A stretch of 64,000 nucleotides of DNA from Serratia sp. PL17. GTDB taxonomy: Bacteria; Pseudomonadota; Gammaproteobacteria; Enterobacterales; Enterobacteriaceae. Made by a program: the position numbers and the translations under genes. Positions 43,503 through 52,777 of this stretch are shown one piece after another (the first letter of the stretch is position 1; the number at the start of each line of letters is the position of its first letter). The stretch lies in the NCBI RefSeq assembly GCF_017832355.1, contig NZ_JAFIBY010000001.1, forward strand, positions 868,001 to 932,000. The letters run 5' to 3'. The notes below the pieces were generated by a model, which saw only the letters and a list, made by a program, of their open reading frames with translations, ran no database searches and was not told the origin of the DNA.

Positions 43503-45513
43503 ATCCGTTGTTGAAATTGATGTTCAGGACGAGAAGTTTCAGGCGTTCCTCGAAAAATTCAATGAGTACCAGAAAGCGCTTGAAGGTCTGCCTGAGCAAT
43601 GGCGCGGCGCAGCTCAGGGCATCGGGGATTCTGCCAAACAGACTGAGAAGGTGCTGGGAAGCACGGAGGCGATCACCCAGTCGTTCAATGAAGGGGTGGC
43701 AGCCATCGCCTCTGTCAATGATGGCCTTGACCGTTTGAATGGAAACCTTGAGAAAGCCAATAAAACGCAGTCTGAATTTAACAAAAAAAATCGTGGTGCC
43801 AGTAAATTCCTGAGTAAAGCCAGCAAGGATGCCAAAGAGCTGGCCGGCCACATTAAAAACGCCACAACGAGTTTGCTCTCGTGGGGGACTGTGCTGGGGC
43901 TGTTTTCTGGGTTGGCCGGGGCCGGTGGCTTGTGGGGGATGAATCGCCTGGCTGGTTCGGCTTCTGCGCAGCGGTTCACTGCAATGGGGTTAGGTACTAC
44001 CGCCGGAGGCCTTAACTCCAGCGCGGTGAATTACCAAAAGGTGCTCGGCAACCCTGTCGGCACCTTGGGTGCCATTCGTGACAGCCAACTGGACCTGAGC
44101 AAGCGCTGGCAGTTTAAGGCGATGGGGATTGATAACCCCGATCAGGATCCGGCGAAACTGTTGCCGCAGATGATCAAAAGCGCACGCGATATTTTTGTGC
44201 GCAATGGTAGCTCGCAGCAGGGAGCCGAGGCCTACGGCCTAACCAACTACTTCACACTTGACGATCTCAACCGCTTTAAAAAAATGAGCGATGCTGAAAT
44301 CGACGCGATGACGAAGCAGGCCCAGAAAGACACACAACGCCTGCAGGTGACCGACCAGCAACTGAAACAATGGCAGGATTTTAATATTCAGTTGGATCGC
44401 AGCAAGGTCAGTATTGAAAACACCTTTATTCGTGGGCTCGCGCCATTGGCTCCCGAGTTAGGAAAGCTGTCAGATGCATTTTCAGAGGCAGTGGATACCG
44501 TCCTTAAATCACCTGAACTGGGTAAATGGCTTGATGGACTGGCAGATGGTATCCGACGGTTCGGTAACTACCTGGTATCCCCGGATTTCAAAAGTGACGT
44601 TGAGTCGTTTATGACCGGTGTTGAAAGGCTGGCGCGGGTTATTGGCAAGGTGATCGATTGGGTTACCGGAAAAACCGACATTACATTGGATGATGTTAAG
44701 TCCAACTCGACAATTCTCAGTGATGAGAAGCAGATCAATCCGCAGACAGGGGAGAGTTATACGCCGGGCAGCGATGATGATCCTCGCGTGTGGGGATGGT
44801 TGAAAGGGGCAAAGGGATTTTTCTCCAGTGATGGCAGTTCCTCCGGTAGTGATGGAAATCAGCCTTGGTGGAAATTACGCGCCGGCAATGATGGCATTTT
44901 AAACAATAAATGGAATCAACCTGAGCAACATGCTCAATCAGGTAATAGGCGATCATCAGCCGCGGTACCGTCTGATTACGATGGGTATTTTGAAGAGGCA
45001 GCCAAAAAATACGGATTAGATCCCAAGTTGCTTAAAGCTGTAACGGGTGCAGAGTCATCATGGAATACACATGCTGTCAGCAAAGCGGGCGCGCAAGGCT
45101 TGATGCAGGTGATGCCCTTCAACTTTAAACCCGGTGAGGATCCTTACAACCCCCGCGACAATATTATGGCCGGTGCCAGGGTAATGAAGTGGGCGAAAAA
45201 TCAGGCTGGCGGTGATGTTGAAGAAATGCTGCGCTGGTATAACGGCGGCAAGAATCGCGGCAGCAAGGAGAATCGTGAATACCCAGGACGGGTTCGAGAG
45301 CAGTTCATAAAGCTCTACGGATCAGGCGCGCCGGGATCTACACAAAGCAATCCGCAGCAGCAACTCACTCAGCAGTCTTCTAGCAAAACCGACCAGATAT
45401 TACAGCAAATCTTGGATAACCAGCGCAGGGGCGGCAGCTCGGGTGTGGTTGTGTACAACAACACCGGCGGCAGCGCGATTGTCTCGAGCACGCAACTCGG
45501 AGGATTTGGTTAA
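43492..45513 (+). CDS. Tape-measure protein with lytic transglycosylase domain
   Basis: 673 residues, short for a tape measure. Coiled N-terminus, a hydrophobic segment (LLSWGTVLGLFSGLAGAGGL, about residues 128-150), and a C-terminal SLT domain (KLLKAVTGAESSWNTHAVSK then AGAQGLMQVMP, MLRWYNGG) with catalytic Glu in GAESSW. It would set tail length and cut peptidoglycan on entry. Overlaps the next gene by 1 nt (TAATG). Confidence 0.85.
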   Translation: MAAKSVVEIDVQDEKFQAFLEKFNEYQKALEGLPEQWRGAAQGIGDSAKQTEKVLGSTEAITQSFNEGVAAIASVNDGLDRLNGNLEKANKTQSEFNKKNRGASKFLSKASKDAKELAGHIKNATTSLLSWGTVLGLFSGLAGAGGLWGMNRLAGSASAQRFTAMGLGTTAGGLNSSAVNYQKVLGNPVGTLGAIRDSQLDLSKRWQFKAMGIDNPDQDPAKLLPQMIKSARDIFVRNGSSQQGAEAYGLTNYFTLDDLNRFKKMSDAEIDAMTKQAQKDTQRLQVTDQQLKQWQDFNIQLDRSKVSIENTFIRGLAPLAPELGKLSDAFSEAVDTVLKSPELGKWLDGLADGIRRFGNYLVSPDFKSDVESFMTGVERLARVIGKVIDWVTGKTDITLDDVKSNSTILSDEKQINPQTGESYTPGSDDDPRVWGWLKGAKGFFSSDGSSSGSDGNQPWWKLRAGNDGILNNKWNQPEQHAQSGNRRSSAAVPSDYDGYFEEAAKKYGLDPKLLKAVTGAESSWNTHAVSKAGAQGLMQVMPFNFKPGEDPYNPRDNIMAGARVMKWAKNQAGGDVEEMLRWYNGGKNRGSKENREYPGRVREQFIKLYGSGAPGSTQSNPQQQLTQQSSSKTDQILQQILDNQRRGGSSGVVVYNNTGGSAIVSSTQLGGFG

Positions 45514-46229
45514 TGGCATTTACCCGCGAACTTTACAAATTGGGGTTTGAAATCTCACCGGTGATCCTTTGCGACGGGGTTGCGCAGAGTATCCCCGGAG
45601 GGATGCTGCCGATCGTTGCGCTGACACAGAGCGCCAGTTTTGTCAGCAACCTGATGGGCGGCGCGGTAAATTTGACTGACCTGGATAAATATTTCTGCCA
45701 CTGGCGCGCCGCACAGGGTTCCAGCATGGTGGATTACGATATCGGTCGCTACCCCTTTGCTAATCAGGCTGTCGCCGCTAACGCACTGCTGGCGCAACCG
45801 TTGCGCATTCCCATGCTGATGGATGCACCGGTGAATGAAAACACCGGCGCGTTGACAAAGCTGGTCACGCTCAGCGCATTGCAGGCCGTCCTGCAGGCGC
45901 ACGCCAACCTTGGCGGCACGTTTGTTGTGGCCACGCCGTCGCTGATTTATAGCGGCTGCATCCTGCGCACCGTTCGAGACGTCACGGGGTCGAATGATCC
46001 GCTACCGCAGCGTCAATGGTTGTGGGACTTTGAACAGCCGCTGATTACCGAAACCGGCGCGGAGCAGGCGATTAATAGCTATTTGAGCAAGATTGATAAT
46101 GGCGATAAAACTACGGAAAGCGCCTGGACCAATACGGTTTCCGCGCTCGGGAATACTTCGTTGGGCAGCAGCGTATCGGATGCGGTAACCGGGCTTATCG
46201 GTAAATTAAGCGGGGCGTTTAATTTATGA
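45513..46229 (+). CDS. Hypothetical baseplate/tail protein
   Basis: 238 residues; FTRELYKLGFEISPVILCDG and an Ala/Leu-rich middle. Lies between tape measure and hub genes. A baseplate-associated role is inferred from order only. Confidence 0.65.
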   Translation: MAFTRELYKLGFEISPVILCDGVAQSIPGGMLPIVALTQSASFVSNLMGGAVNLTDLDKYFCHWRAAQGSSMVDYDIGRYPFANQAVAANALLAQPLRIPMLMDAPVNENTGALTKLVTLSALQAVLQAHANLGGTFVVATPSLIYSGCILRTVRDVTGSNDPLPQRQWLWDFEQPLITETGAEQAINSYLSKIDNGDKTTESAWTNTVSALGNTSLGSSVSDAVTGLIGKLSGAFNL

Positions 46230-46501
46230 GCACAACACTTTATCCGTTTTCCGGGAATGAGCAGAAAAGCATGATTTTTACGCCAATGCTTGACGGTGAG
46301 GTATACAACTGCCAGACCAAATGGAATATTGCCGCGCAACGCTGGTATCTCAATATTACGGACAACTCAGGGAATCGCCTATTAACCATGCCGATGATCG
46401 ATTCGCCGATGGGGTACGACATTAACTTGCTTATCGGGGCATTCACCGCCACGACAATGGTGTGGCGATACTCCTCGGGGCAAATAGAGGTAATCAACTG
46501 A
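46226..46501 (+). CDS. Hypothetical small tail protein
   Basis: 91 residues, beta-rich (FTPMLDGEVYNCQTKWNIAA, RWYLNITDNSGNRLL). ATGA overlaps both sides. This family of about 90-residue proteins occurs in the same slot in other contractile-tailed prophages; role unknown. Confidence 0.65.
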   Translation: MSTTLYPFSGNEQKSMIFTPMLDGEVYNCQTKWNIAAQRWYLNITDNSGNRLLTMPMIDSPMGYDINLLIGAFTATTMVWRYSSGQIEVIN

Positions 46502-47544
46502 TGCGGTATTACGATATTCAGATATTTACCCCACCTGATAAAGACGGTAATCCCGGAAAACTCTTCAAGCAATATTCCAGTCTGAAAAATGGTGTCTTTA
46601 ATCCCGGTAATTTAATGATTGAATTTGATATTCAACGCTTTGGGGAATCTACGCCGAAGGGGCAAAGTCAGATTACTATTTGGGGGATCGGACCGAAGGA
46701 CATGCAGCAAGCCAGGCAAAACATGTTTGGCATGACGATAAAAATGTGGGTGGGCATGTCCAAGGGATTGCCGTTGGCGAAGCCTGCTCAGCAAGGACTG
46801 GTATTGGAGGGGACGGTGTGGCAGGTGCTGGGGAACTGGCAAGGTACCGAATTACGGACGGATCTCATTGTCACTGCGGGAGCCGTATCGGCGGTGAACC
46901 CAGCCCCTTTAGCGCCGATCAATTTAACGCTTCCGTGGAATAAGGGAATAAAGCTTTCTGTTGCGTTGACGCAATGCTTTCAGAACATGGGTGGAGATTA
47001 CCGTTTCTCGATAAGCATCAGTGACCGCCTGGTGAATAACTACGACAGCAGCATGTTTTGCGGCAGCCTCTCAGAACTGGCGACGAAATTAAAATCGCTG
47101 AGCAGAAATATTATCAGGGACGATAAATATTCAGGTGTCGAAATAACGGTAGTGAATGGTAAGGAGATCCGCGTTTTCGATAATGATTTTGAAAGCCATA
47201 TCGACAAGGACGCGAAAAAAAGCGCCAGTTACCGCAACAAAAATCCGGTCCAGATAGCGTTTACCGACTTGATCGGTCAACCAACGTGGGTGCAATTCGG
47301 CACGGTCAGTATTCCTTGCGTCATGCGCAGCGACATTCAAGTGGGGGATTATATCCGAATGCCTAAGGATTCTCGGCCGATGCTACAGGCTTCATCCTAT
47401 TCCCAATTCCGAGATGACGCCGCCTTTACCGGTGACTTTCTGGTTTCTTCTGTGCGGCTCCTTGGCAACAGTCGACAGCCGGACGCTAACAGTTGGGTGA
47501 CGGTGCTTGAGGCCCATCCGACAGGGGGAATGGCTGCAACATGA
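46501..47544 (+). CDS. Baseplate hub protein
   Basis: 347 residues, from ATG at 46501. RYYDIQIFTPPDKDG, MIEFDIQRFGESTPKGQSQI and the C-terminal SWVTVLEAHPTGG are of the type seen in hub (gp27/gpD-like) proteins. The spike gene follows with a 4-nt overlap, supporting the hub role. Confidence 0.75.
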   Translation: MRYYDIQIFTPPDKDGNPGKLFKQYSSLKNGVFNPGNLMIEFDIQRFGESTPKGQSQITIWGIGPKDMQQARQNMFGMTIKMWVGMSKGLPLAKPAQQGLVLEGTVWQVLGNWQGTELRTDLIVTAGAVSAVNPAPLAPINLTLPWNKGIKLSVALTQCFQNMGGDYRFSISISDRLVNNYDSSMFCGSLSELATKLKSLSRNIIRDDKYSGVEITVVNGKEIRVFDNDFESHIDKDAKKSASYRNKNPVQIAFTDLIGQPTWVQFGTVSIPCVMRSDIQVGDYIRMPKDSRPMLQASSYSQFRDDAAFTGDFLVSSVRLLGNSRQPDANSWVTVLEAHPTGGMAAT

Positions 47545-48257
47545 GTATTGAAAAAAAGCAGAGTTTCGCCGGCAACATGCATCGGTTCGCCGACCAAAAA
47601 ATCGCGGACGCCATGCAGATGGCCGGCAAGGTGCTGCCGGCCTCGGTGGTCAGCAGAGCGGGGAATATGGTTACGGTGTCCTTCCTGCTGCGCGATATTC
47701 CTTTCATGTTGCCGCAGGTAACCCTCCCTTTATTTGGGCCGCAGTATATCCGCTATCCCATGCAGCCTGGGGACCGGGGGATCGTCATCCCAGCAGATAC
47801 CTATCTGGGCGGTGCCAGCGGACAGGGTGGCGGCACCGCCGACCTCACGCCGCCGGCTAATCTCAGCGCGCTAGTGTTTTTGCCGATCAGTCACACGGAA
47901 TGGGAGAACGTCGACGGGCAAGTGCTCACGTTGTATGGCCCGGAAGGCGTCACGATACGCGATGCCGGCAGCAAGACGACGTTCCTGCTAACGCCGGAGA
48001 GCATCACGATTGCCACACCTGATCAGTTCAAGGTCACGGTGGGCAGTACTGTGCTGACGCTGACAAATGGCTCATGGTCGCTGACCGGGCAGAGCGGAAC
48101 CCTGGCGGATGGGCAGGCCAGTACCAGCCCGGCCATTATGCATGAAGGCTGGCAGCAGTTGCTTGCCTGGGTGAATTCCCATCAGCACAGTAACGGCAAC
48201 GATGGGCAAGACACCGGAGGGCCGACAACACGTTTCGATGGGAGTATCACCGAATGA
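47541..48257 (+). CDS. Baseplate central spike (Gp138-N/gpV-like)
   Basis: 238 residues. N-terminal OB-type Gp138 domain (VVSRAGNMVTVSFLLRDIPF, YPMQPGDRGIVIPAD), then a beta-helical stretch (LYGPEGVTIRDAGSKTTFLL, SITIATPDQFKVTVGS) and a C-terminal HQH motif in NSHQHSNG that, in P2 gpV and phi92 gp138, binds iron at the spike tip. Confidence 0.88.
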   Translation: MSIEKKQSFAGNMHRFADQKIADAMQMAGKVLPASVVSRAGNMVTVSFLLRDIPFMLPQVTLPLFGPQYIRYPMQPGDRGIVIPADTYLGGASGQGGGTADLTPPANLSALVFLPISHTEWENVDGQVLTLYGPEGVTIRDAGSKTTFLLTPESITIATPDQFKVTVGSTVLTLTNGSWSLTGQSGTLADGQASTSPAIMHEGWQQLLAWVNSHQHSNGNDGQDTGGPTTRFDGSITE

Positions 48258-48586
48258 GATCTTACGGGCAGGATGAATCCGGCAAATGGGTCACGATCAC
48301 GACCGACGCAAATGGTTTCAACGACGCGATTTATCTCACTACGCTGGTGCAAAATCTCAAGCTTGCACCGCAAGAATCGCCGTTCTTTGCGAACCATGGC
48401 ATTCCGGCTAACGGCTCGGTGATCCAGCAGATTATCCCCACATTTTACGTGAACAGGCTACAGCAGCAGTTCAGTGGCTATTTTTCCTCTCTCCAGATTG
48501 CACTTACCGAGGTTGATCCTCCGGTTTACGACATTTCGGTTATCACCAACTCGGGTTCGAAAATAGTGGCGAAGGTGTATGTATGA
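48254..48586 (+). CDS. Baseplate wedge protein, gp25/W-like
   Basis: 110 residues, the size and position of gp25-like wedge proteins: YLTTLVQNLKLAPQESPFFA, NRLQQQFSGYFSSLQIALTE and the final strand of SKIVAKVYV. Between spike and gpJ, with 4-nt overlaps to both. Confidence 0.82.
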   Translation: MRSYGQDESGKWVTITTDANGFNDAIYLTTLVQNLKLAPQESPFFANHGIPANGSVIQQIIPTFYVNRLQQQFSGYFSSLQIALTEVDPPVYDISVITNSGSKIVAKVYV

Positions 48587-49809
48587 GTGATTTACCCGTT
48601 ATTTATGATATTACCGGCCCCGTCGCAAAAACGGCGGAAGAGCTGCGGCAGCAGGTTATAGAAACGGCGACGCGGCTTTCACCAGGGATCACGACCGATT
48701 TACCGGGCTCATTGATTGAAGACATGGTCAGCACCAGCGTTGGTGCGCTGCTGGTTTGCGACCAGGCGCGGGTTGATTTGATTAACTCATGCAGTCCTTA
48801 CGGTGCGAACGTTCACCTGCTGAAGCAACAGGGGGCCATCTACGGCGTGCCGCAAGGTGAAGGCACGAACACGTCGGTGTATGTCGTATTTTCAGGGCCG
48901 CCCGGTTTTGGCATACCGAAGGGGTTTACCGTAGGGGATGGTACCTATTTGTATACCGTCAGACGGGACACGGTGATCCCCGCCAGCGGTCAGACCGAGC
49001 CTGTGTACTGTCTGGCTACGACTGGAGGGATATGGGCGGTGCCGGCAGGGACGGTTAACCAGGTGAAAACCTCTGTGCCGGAATCTTACCAGGTGACCTG
49101 TACCAACCTGACCGCCGGCTTACCGGGAACAGACGAGCAAAGCCTGGCATCGTATCGCGGGCAGGTGATGCGCTCCGGTATGTTTGGGGTGCAAGGCACG
49201 CCGGATTGCTACCGATCATCCCTGCAAAAAGTAGCTGGCGTACAGGAAAACCTGATTTCGTTCCGCCAGGCGACGCTCGGAAAATGGGTTGCCGTCGTCG
49301 GTGGCGGGGATCCTTACGAAGTTGCCTATGCGATTTATAAAGCTGTACCGGATATTTCCATTTTAACCAACGATGTATCGAATCCATCGGGTGCAGAAGT
49401 GGAAAAGAAAACCATACCGGTAACGGTCTACCCCGACGTCTACCAACTGCCTTTCGTGGTGCCATCGTCGCAAAATGTGGTGGTGCTGATCACCTGGAAC
49501 TCAGCGTCAACGACCTACATCGATCCGGCCGGTGTTGCAAAAGCGGTGCAGCAGAATATCGCCGATTACGTTAACGCTATCGCCGTTGGCCAGCCGATAA
49601 ACATTTTCCAGATACAGGACATTTTTCTGAAATCGGTTGAGGGACTCGTTGCCGCGTCGCTGCTGTCCATGATCCAGGTGCAAATCGGGATCAACGGCGC
49701 AATTAAACCACCGGCACCGGAGTCAAGCCTGGTTTATGGCGACACCTACGCCTATTTCTCCACCTCGGCGGCGCAAATACAGGTGAAGCAATATGCAAGC
49801 TCTAATTGA
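48583..49809 (+). CDS. Baseplate J-like protein
   Basis: 408 residues of the baseplate J/gp47 family: an N-terminal DLPGSLIEDMVSTSVGALLV, VAGVQENLISFRQATLGKWV and C-terminal QIQDIFLKSVEGLVAASLLS. Forms the wedge ring around the hub. Confidence 0.9.
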   Translation: MSDLPVIYDITGPVAKTAEELRQQVIETATRLSPGITTDLPGSLIEDMVSTSVGALLVCDQARVDLINSCSPYGANVHLLKQQGAIYGVPQGEGTNTSVYVVFSGPPGFGIPKGFTVGDGTYLYTVRRDTVIPASGQTEPVYCLATTGGIWAVPAGTVNQVKTSVPESYQVTCTNLTAGLPGTDEQSLASYRGQVMRSGMFGVQGTPDCYRSSLQKVAGVQENLISFRQATLGKWVAVVGGGDPYEVAYAIYKAVPDISILTNDVSNPSGAEVEKKTIPVTVYPDVYQLPFVVPSSQNVVVLITWNSASTTYIDPAGVAKAVQQNIADYVNAIAVGQPINIFQIQDIFLKSVEGLVAASLLSMIQVQIGINGAIKPPAPESSLVYGDTYAYFSTSAAQIQVKQYASSN

Positions 49810-50419
49810 GAAAATCATTCCTGCTTATCCGTATACGCAATATAACGCCGACCCCAACATTGTCGCGTTCTTCACCGCCTATAACGCGTTGGCGCAGGGG
49901 TATCTTGACTATCTCAATGCGCTTAATTTGCCGTGCTGGACTTCTCCCTCCATCACGGGGGATCTGCTGGACTGGATAGCGCTCGGCATTTACGGGGAAG
50001 GGCGGCCATTACTGCAAATATCTGAGGATGCGATCGCTCGTGGTGCCTACAACACCATCGAGTACAACGCCATTCCGTATGCCGGCCTGAAAAATTACGT
50101 ACCGGGCTCGGCGTCATACGTGCCCGATGATTATTTTAAACGGATCCTGACCTGGAATTTTTATAAAGGTGACGGCTCGCACTTTTGTATCGACTGGCTC
50201 AAGCGCCGCCTGGCGCGATTTATTCATGGCACGAATGGCATCGATCCGCCGTTGCAAAGCACCTTCGATATCAGCGTAACGGTCAATAACGGCGTGTTCA
50301 CTATCACGATCCCCGATTATGGCGATGGCGTTGGCTATTTCCTGAAAGATGCGATCAGCCAGTCTCTGGTCAAGCTCCCCTTTGTTTATACCTACTCTGT
50401 AACGGTGGTTGAACCATGA
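49793..50419 (+). CDS. Tail protein I-like (DUF2612)
   Basis: 208 residues of the DUF2612 family found after gpJ: WTSPSITGDLLDWIALGIYG, RILTWNFYKGDGSHFCIDWL and the terminal YTYSVTVVEP. Overlaps gpJ by 17 nt. Connects wedge to fibre. Confidence 0.85.
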   Translation: MQALIEKIIPAYPYTQYNADPNIVAFFTAYNALAQGYLDYLNALNLPCWTSPSITGDLLDWIALGIYGEGRPLLQISEDAIARGAYNTIEYNAIPYAGLKNYVPGSASYVPDDYFKRILTWNFYKGDGSHFCIDWLKRRLARFIHGTNGIDPPLQSTFDISVTVNNGVFTITIPDYGDGVGYFLKDAISQSLVKLPFVYTYSVTVVEP

Positions 50420-52194
50420 TTATTGGATTTGGAAACAACGTCGTGTCGTCGTTGGCAGCAGATATTACGGCGACCCAGACCACGATACAGGTGATGCCTG
50501 GCGCAGGCGCGTTGTTCGCCGGTCTGCTCACTTACGATTATGCCAACGACTCAAACCTCCTCAAGACCTACGCGAAAATCACATTGACGGATGCGAAAGA
50601 AACCGTGTTCGAAGTTTGCCACCTTACTGCCGTCAACAACGATATGCTGACAGTTGTGCGTGGCCAGGAGGGTACCGCGGCTAAAGGCTGGTCCCTGAAC
50701 GATGTGATCGCCAACTTTGCGACAAGGGGTTCAGAAAATCAGTTCGTGCAGATAGAGCAACTGCAAAGTGGCCATTACACGTCGGCGGTGGCCGGCGGTA
50801 CGGCGAACGGGTTAACGCTGGCGCTGCCGGCGACATTTTTCCTGAATGGATCGACGGACTGGGCATTAAAAACGCCGCTCCTCATTTACCCTATCCTGAA
50901 CAATACCGGTGCCAGCACACTGCAGTTGACTATGGGCGGCCGTGTAATGGGGACTTATCCGCTGGTGAAGGGCAGCAACACGGCATTACGTGTGGGGGAT
51001 ATCGTTGCAAAAAATCCTTTCCTGGTGGTGTTCAATGCTGATCAGGGGCGATTCGTTGTGCTAAACCCAACAACAAATGTTGGGGCGGTTTTGACTGTTA
51101 ATTCACATACCCCAGATGCAGCAGGAAACGTAAAACTGGGCACGGCTGCTGATGCCGATATTGGGACTTCTACGGGCAATGTGATAGGGGTGGGCGGCTT
51201 TGGCTTGGCTCCCTCCCTGACTTCGCTGTCTGGTGTTGACCTAAATACGCTGAGTACATTCGGTTTCTATGTTGTTCGAGACTCTACTAATACCCCATTA
51301 AATGATTCAAGTGTTTGGTTTTTATCAGTTCGAACATGGGACTCAAAATCGGCGGGCGATCCGTTTCGAATTGTTCAAATTGCAGAGGGTTATGGTACTT
51401 CCGGAACGCTGAAAAACAGAACATTTCACCGCACATACTCTGGTAACGCGGCTGGGTGGTCTACATGGGTAGAGTTCTACTCAGAGGCCCATAAACCCAC
51501 TGCCGCTGATATAAATTCCTATACAAAACAAGAGGCAGATGGTCGTTTTATTTATAAGACTGGCGACACGATAAATTGGCTAACAGTCACGGATGGGTTA
51601 GACACAGGAAATGATGTAACTGTTGGTAGAACGCTCTACATTAAAGGCCTGGATTTTATTGTGAAGCAGGGGTTACAGGACCCCGTGAATAACTATCGGC
51701 AAACTAACGGCATGCGGATTCAAGGCGCAGGAAATTTGTTTGTTGATATATATCAGGCTGAGCGCATTGGCCAGCACCACTTCTTAGGTATTCACGTCGC
51801 AAATGGTGGTGCGGATGGCTGGTATGAATTTAGTAATGATGGCTCATTCAGTGCCGGGGCTACTGTATGCGCTGGGGGAGGCAGTGGAGGTAAACTTTAT
51901 CAAGATGGGAATCTTTCTGGCTCCATTTGGGGAGGGTATCTCAGTAACTGGCTGAATCAAAATATTTCTAACGCACAAAACAACGCGCAAAACTGGGCCT
52001 ATCAGAACCTTGTGCAAAACGTCAGGCTTACCGGACGAATCAACCAGCCTGATACCGGCGGCCAGGTCAGGGCTCCTGATGGTTGTGTGTTTACCGGTAT
52101 GTCAGGTGCTAACTATGATCCATCTATTTGGGGCTCATATTCATATGTTCAAGTTTTAATTAATGGCTCTTGGCGGAATATAGGAACTTCTTAA
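50416..52194 (+). CDS. Tail fibre protein
   Basis: 592 residues. N-terminal baseplate-binding part (VVSSLAADITATQTTIQVMP, VVRGQEGTAAKGWSLNDVIA), a middle of fibre repeats with SHTPDAAGNVKLGTAAD and HKPTAADINSYTKQEADGR, and a divergent C-terminal receptor-binding part ending with the shaft GQVRAPDGCVFTGMSGANYD. Start ATG overlaps the previous stop. The fibre assembly gene follows. Confidence 0.9.
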   Translation: MIIGFGNNVVSSLAADITATQTTIQVMPGAGALFAGLLTYDYANDSNLLKTYAKITLTDAKETVFEVCHLTAVNNDMLTVVRGQEGTAAKGWSLNDVIANFATRGSENQFVQIEQLQSGHYTSAVAGGTANGLTLALPATFFLNGSTDWALKTPLLIYPILNNTGASTLQLTMGGRVMGTYPLVKGSNTALRVGDIVAKNPFLVVFNADQGRFVVLNPTTNVGAVLTVNSHTPDAAGNVKLGTAADADIGTSTGNVIGVGGFGLAPSLTSLSGVDLNTLSTFGFYVVRDSTNTPLNDSSVWFLSVRTWDSKSAGDPFRIVQIAEGYGTSGTLKNRTFHRTYSGNAAGWSTWVEFYSEAHKPTAADINSYTKQEADGRFIYKTGDTINWLTVTDGLDTGNDVTVGRTLYIKGLDFIVKQGLQDPVNNYRQTNGMRIQGAGNLFVDIYQAERIGQHHFLGIHVANGGADGWYEFSNDGSFSAGATVCAGGGSGGKLYQDGNLSGSIWGGYLSNWLNQNISNAQNNAQNWAYQNLVQNVRLTGRINQPDTGGQVRAPDGCVFTGMSGANYDPSIWGSYSYVQVLINGSWRNIGTS

Positions 52195-52196
52195 TT

Positions 52197-52748
52197 ATGG
52201 TTAATTACAGAAACTTCACGACATACAAACCGGAATTTAAAGCCAGCGAAGAAGAGGACGCGGAATACAGGCCGGACATTCTTTATGCCCGCGATGAAAC
52301 CGGGCGCGATTGGTACGATTGCCAGGCCGATTTTAGCGACGAAACGTTGAAGGTTATGTATGACGACAAGGGTGTTATCGTCTGCATGTCTATAGACGTT
52401 ACAGCAATTTTCCCTCCGGGGTTCTCAGTGGCCGAGGTGGCGATAAGCGAGGTACCGCCGGAAGCGTGTAACGATATGACATGGGCATACCGCGATGGAA
52501 AGGTTGTTAAGCGCGTATACAGCCAGACTGAGAAACGCAAGATGGTTCAGGGCGAGAAAGAGCGCCTAATTACGCGCGTTAACCAGGTGACGCAAACCCT
52601 TAGCAGCAAGTTGTTATTGGGTATGGCTACCGATGAGGAAAAAGCTAAATTGCGCGTCTGGATGGACTACGTTAACGAAGTTGAAGAGATCAGCGACGAT
52701 GAGGATCCTGAAAAAATCGTGTGGCCGACTCCACCAGACGCGAAATGA
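52197..52748 (+). CDS. Tail fibre assembly chaperone (Tfa)
   Basis: 183 residues starting MVNYRNFTTYKPEFKASEEE. The C-terminal part (RLITRVNQVTQTLSSKLLLG, LRVWMDYVNEVEEI) is the Tfa/caudovirus TAP motif. Assists fibre trimerisation. ATG at 52197 lies just after the fibre stop. Confidence 0.92.
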   Translation: MVNYRNFTTYKPEFKASEEEDAEYRPDILYARDETGRDWYDCQADFSDETLKVMYDDKGVIVCMSIDVTAIFPPGFSVAEVAISEVPPEACNDMTWAYRDGKVVKRVYSQTEKRKMVQGEKERLITRVNQVTQTLSSKLLLGMATDEEKAKLRVWMDYVNEVEEISDDEDPEKIVWPTPPDAK

Positions 52749-52751
52749 TAA

Positions 52752-52771
52752 AAGCCGGGAAAGGCCGGCTT
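52752..52771. terminator. Bidirectional hairpin at the end of the late operon
   Basis: AAGCCGG/CCGGCTT with loop GAAAGG. On the left an A-run gives a good U-tract for the leftward Mig-14-like gene; on the right the T-run is weak. Confidence 0.75.
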
Positions 52772-52777
52772 ATCTGT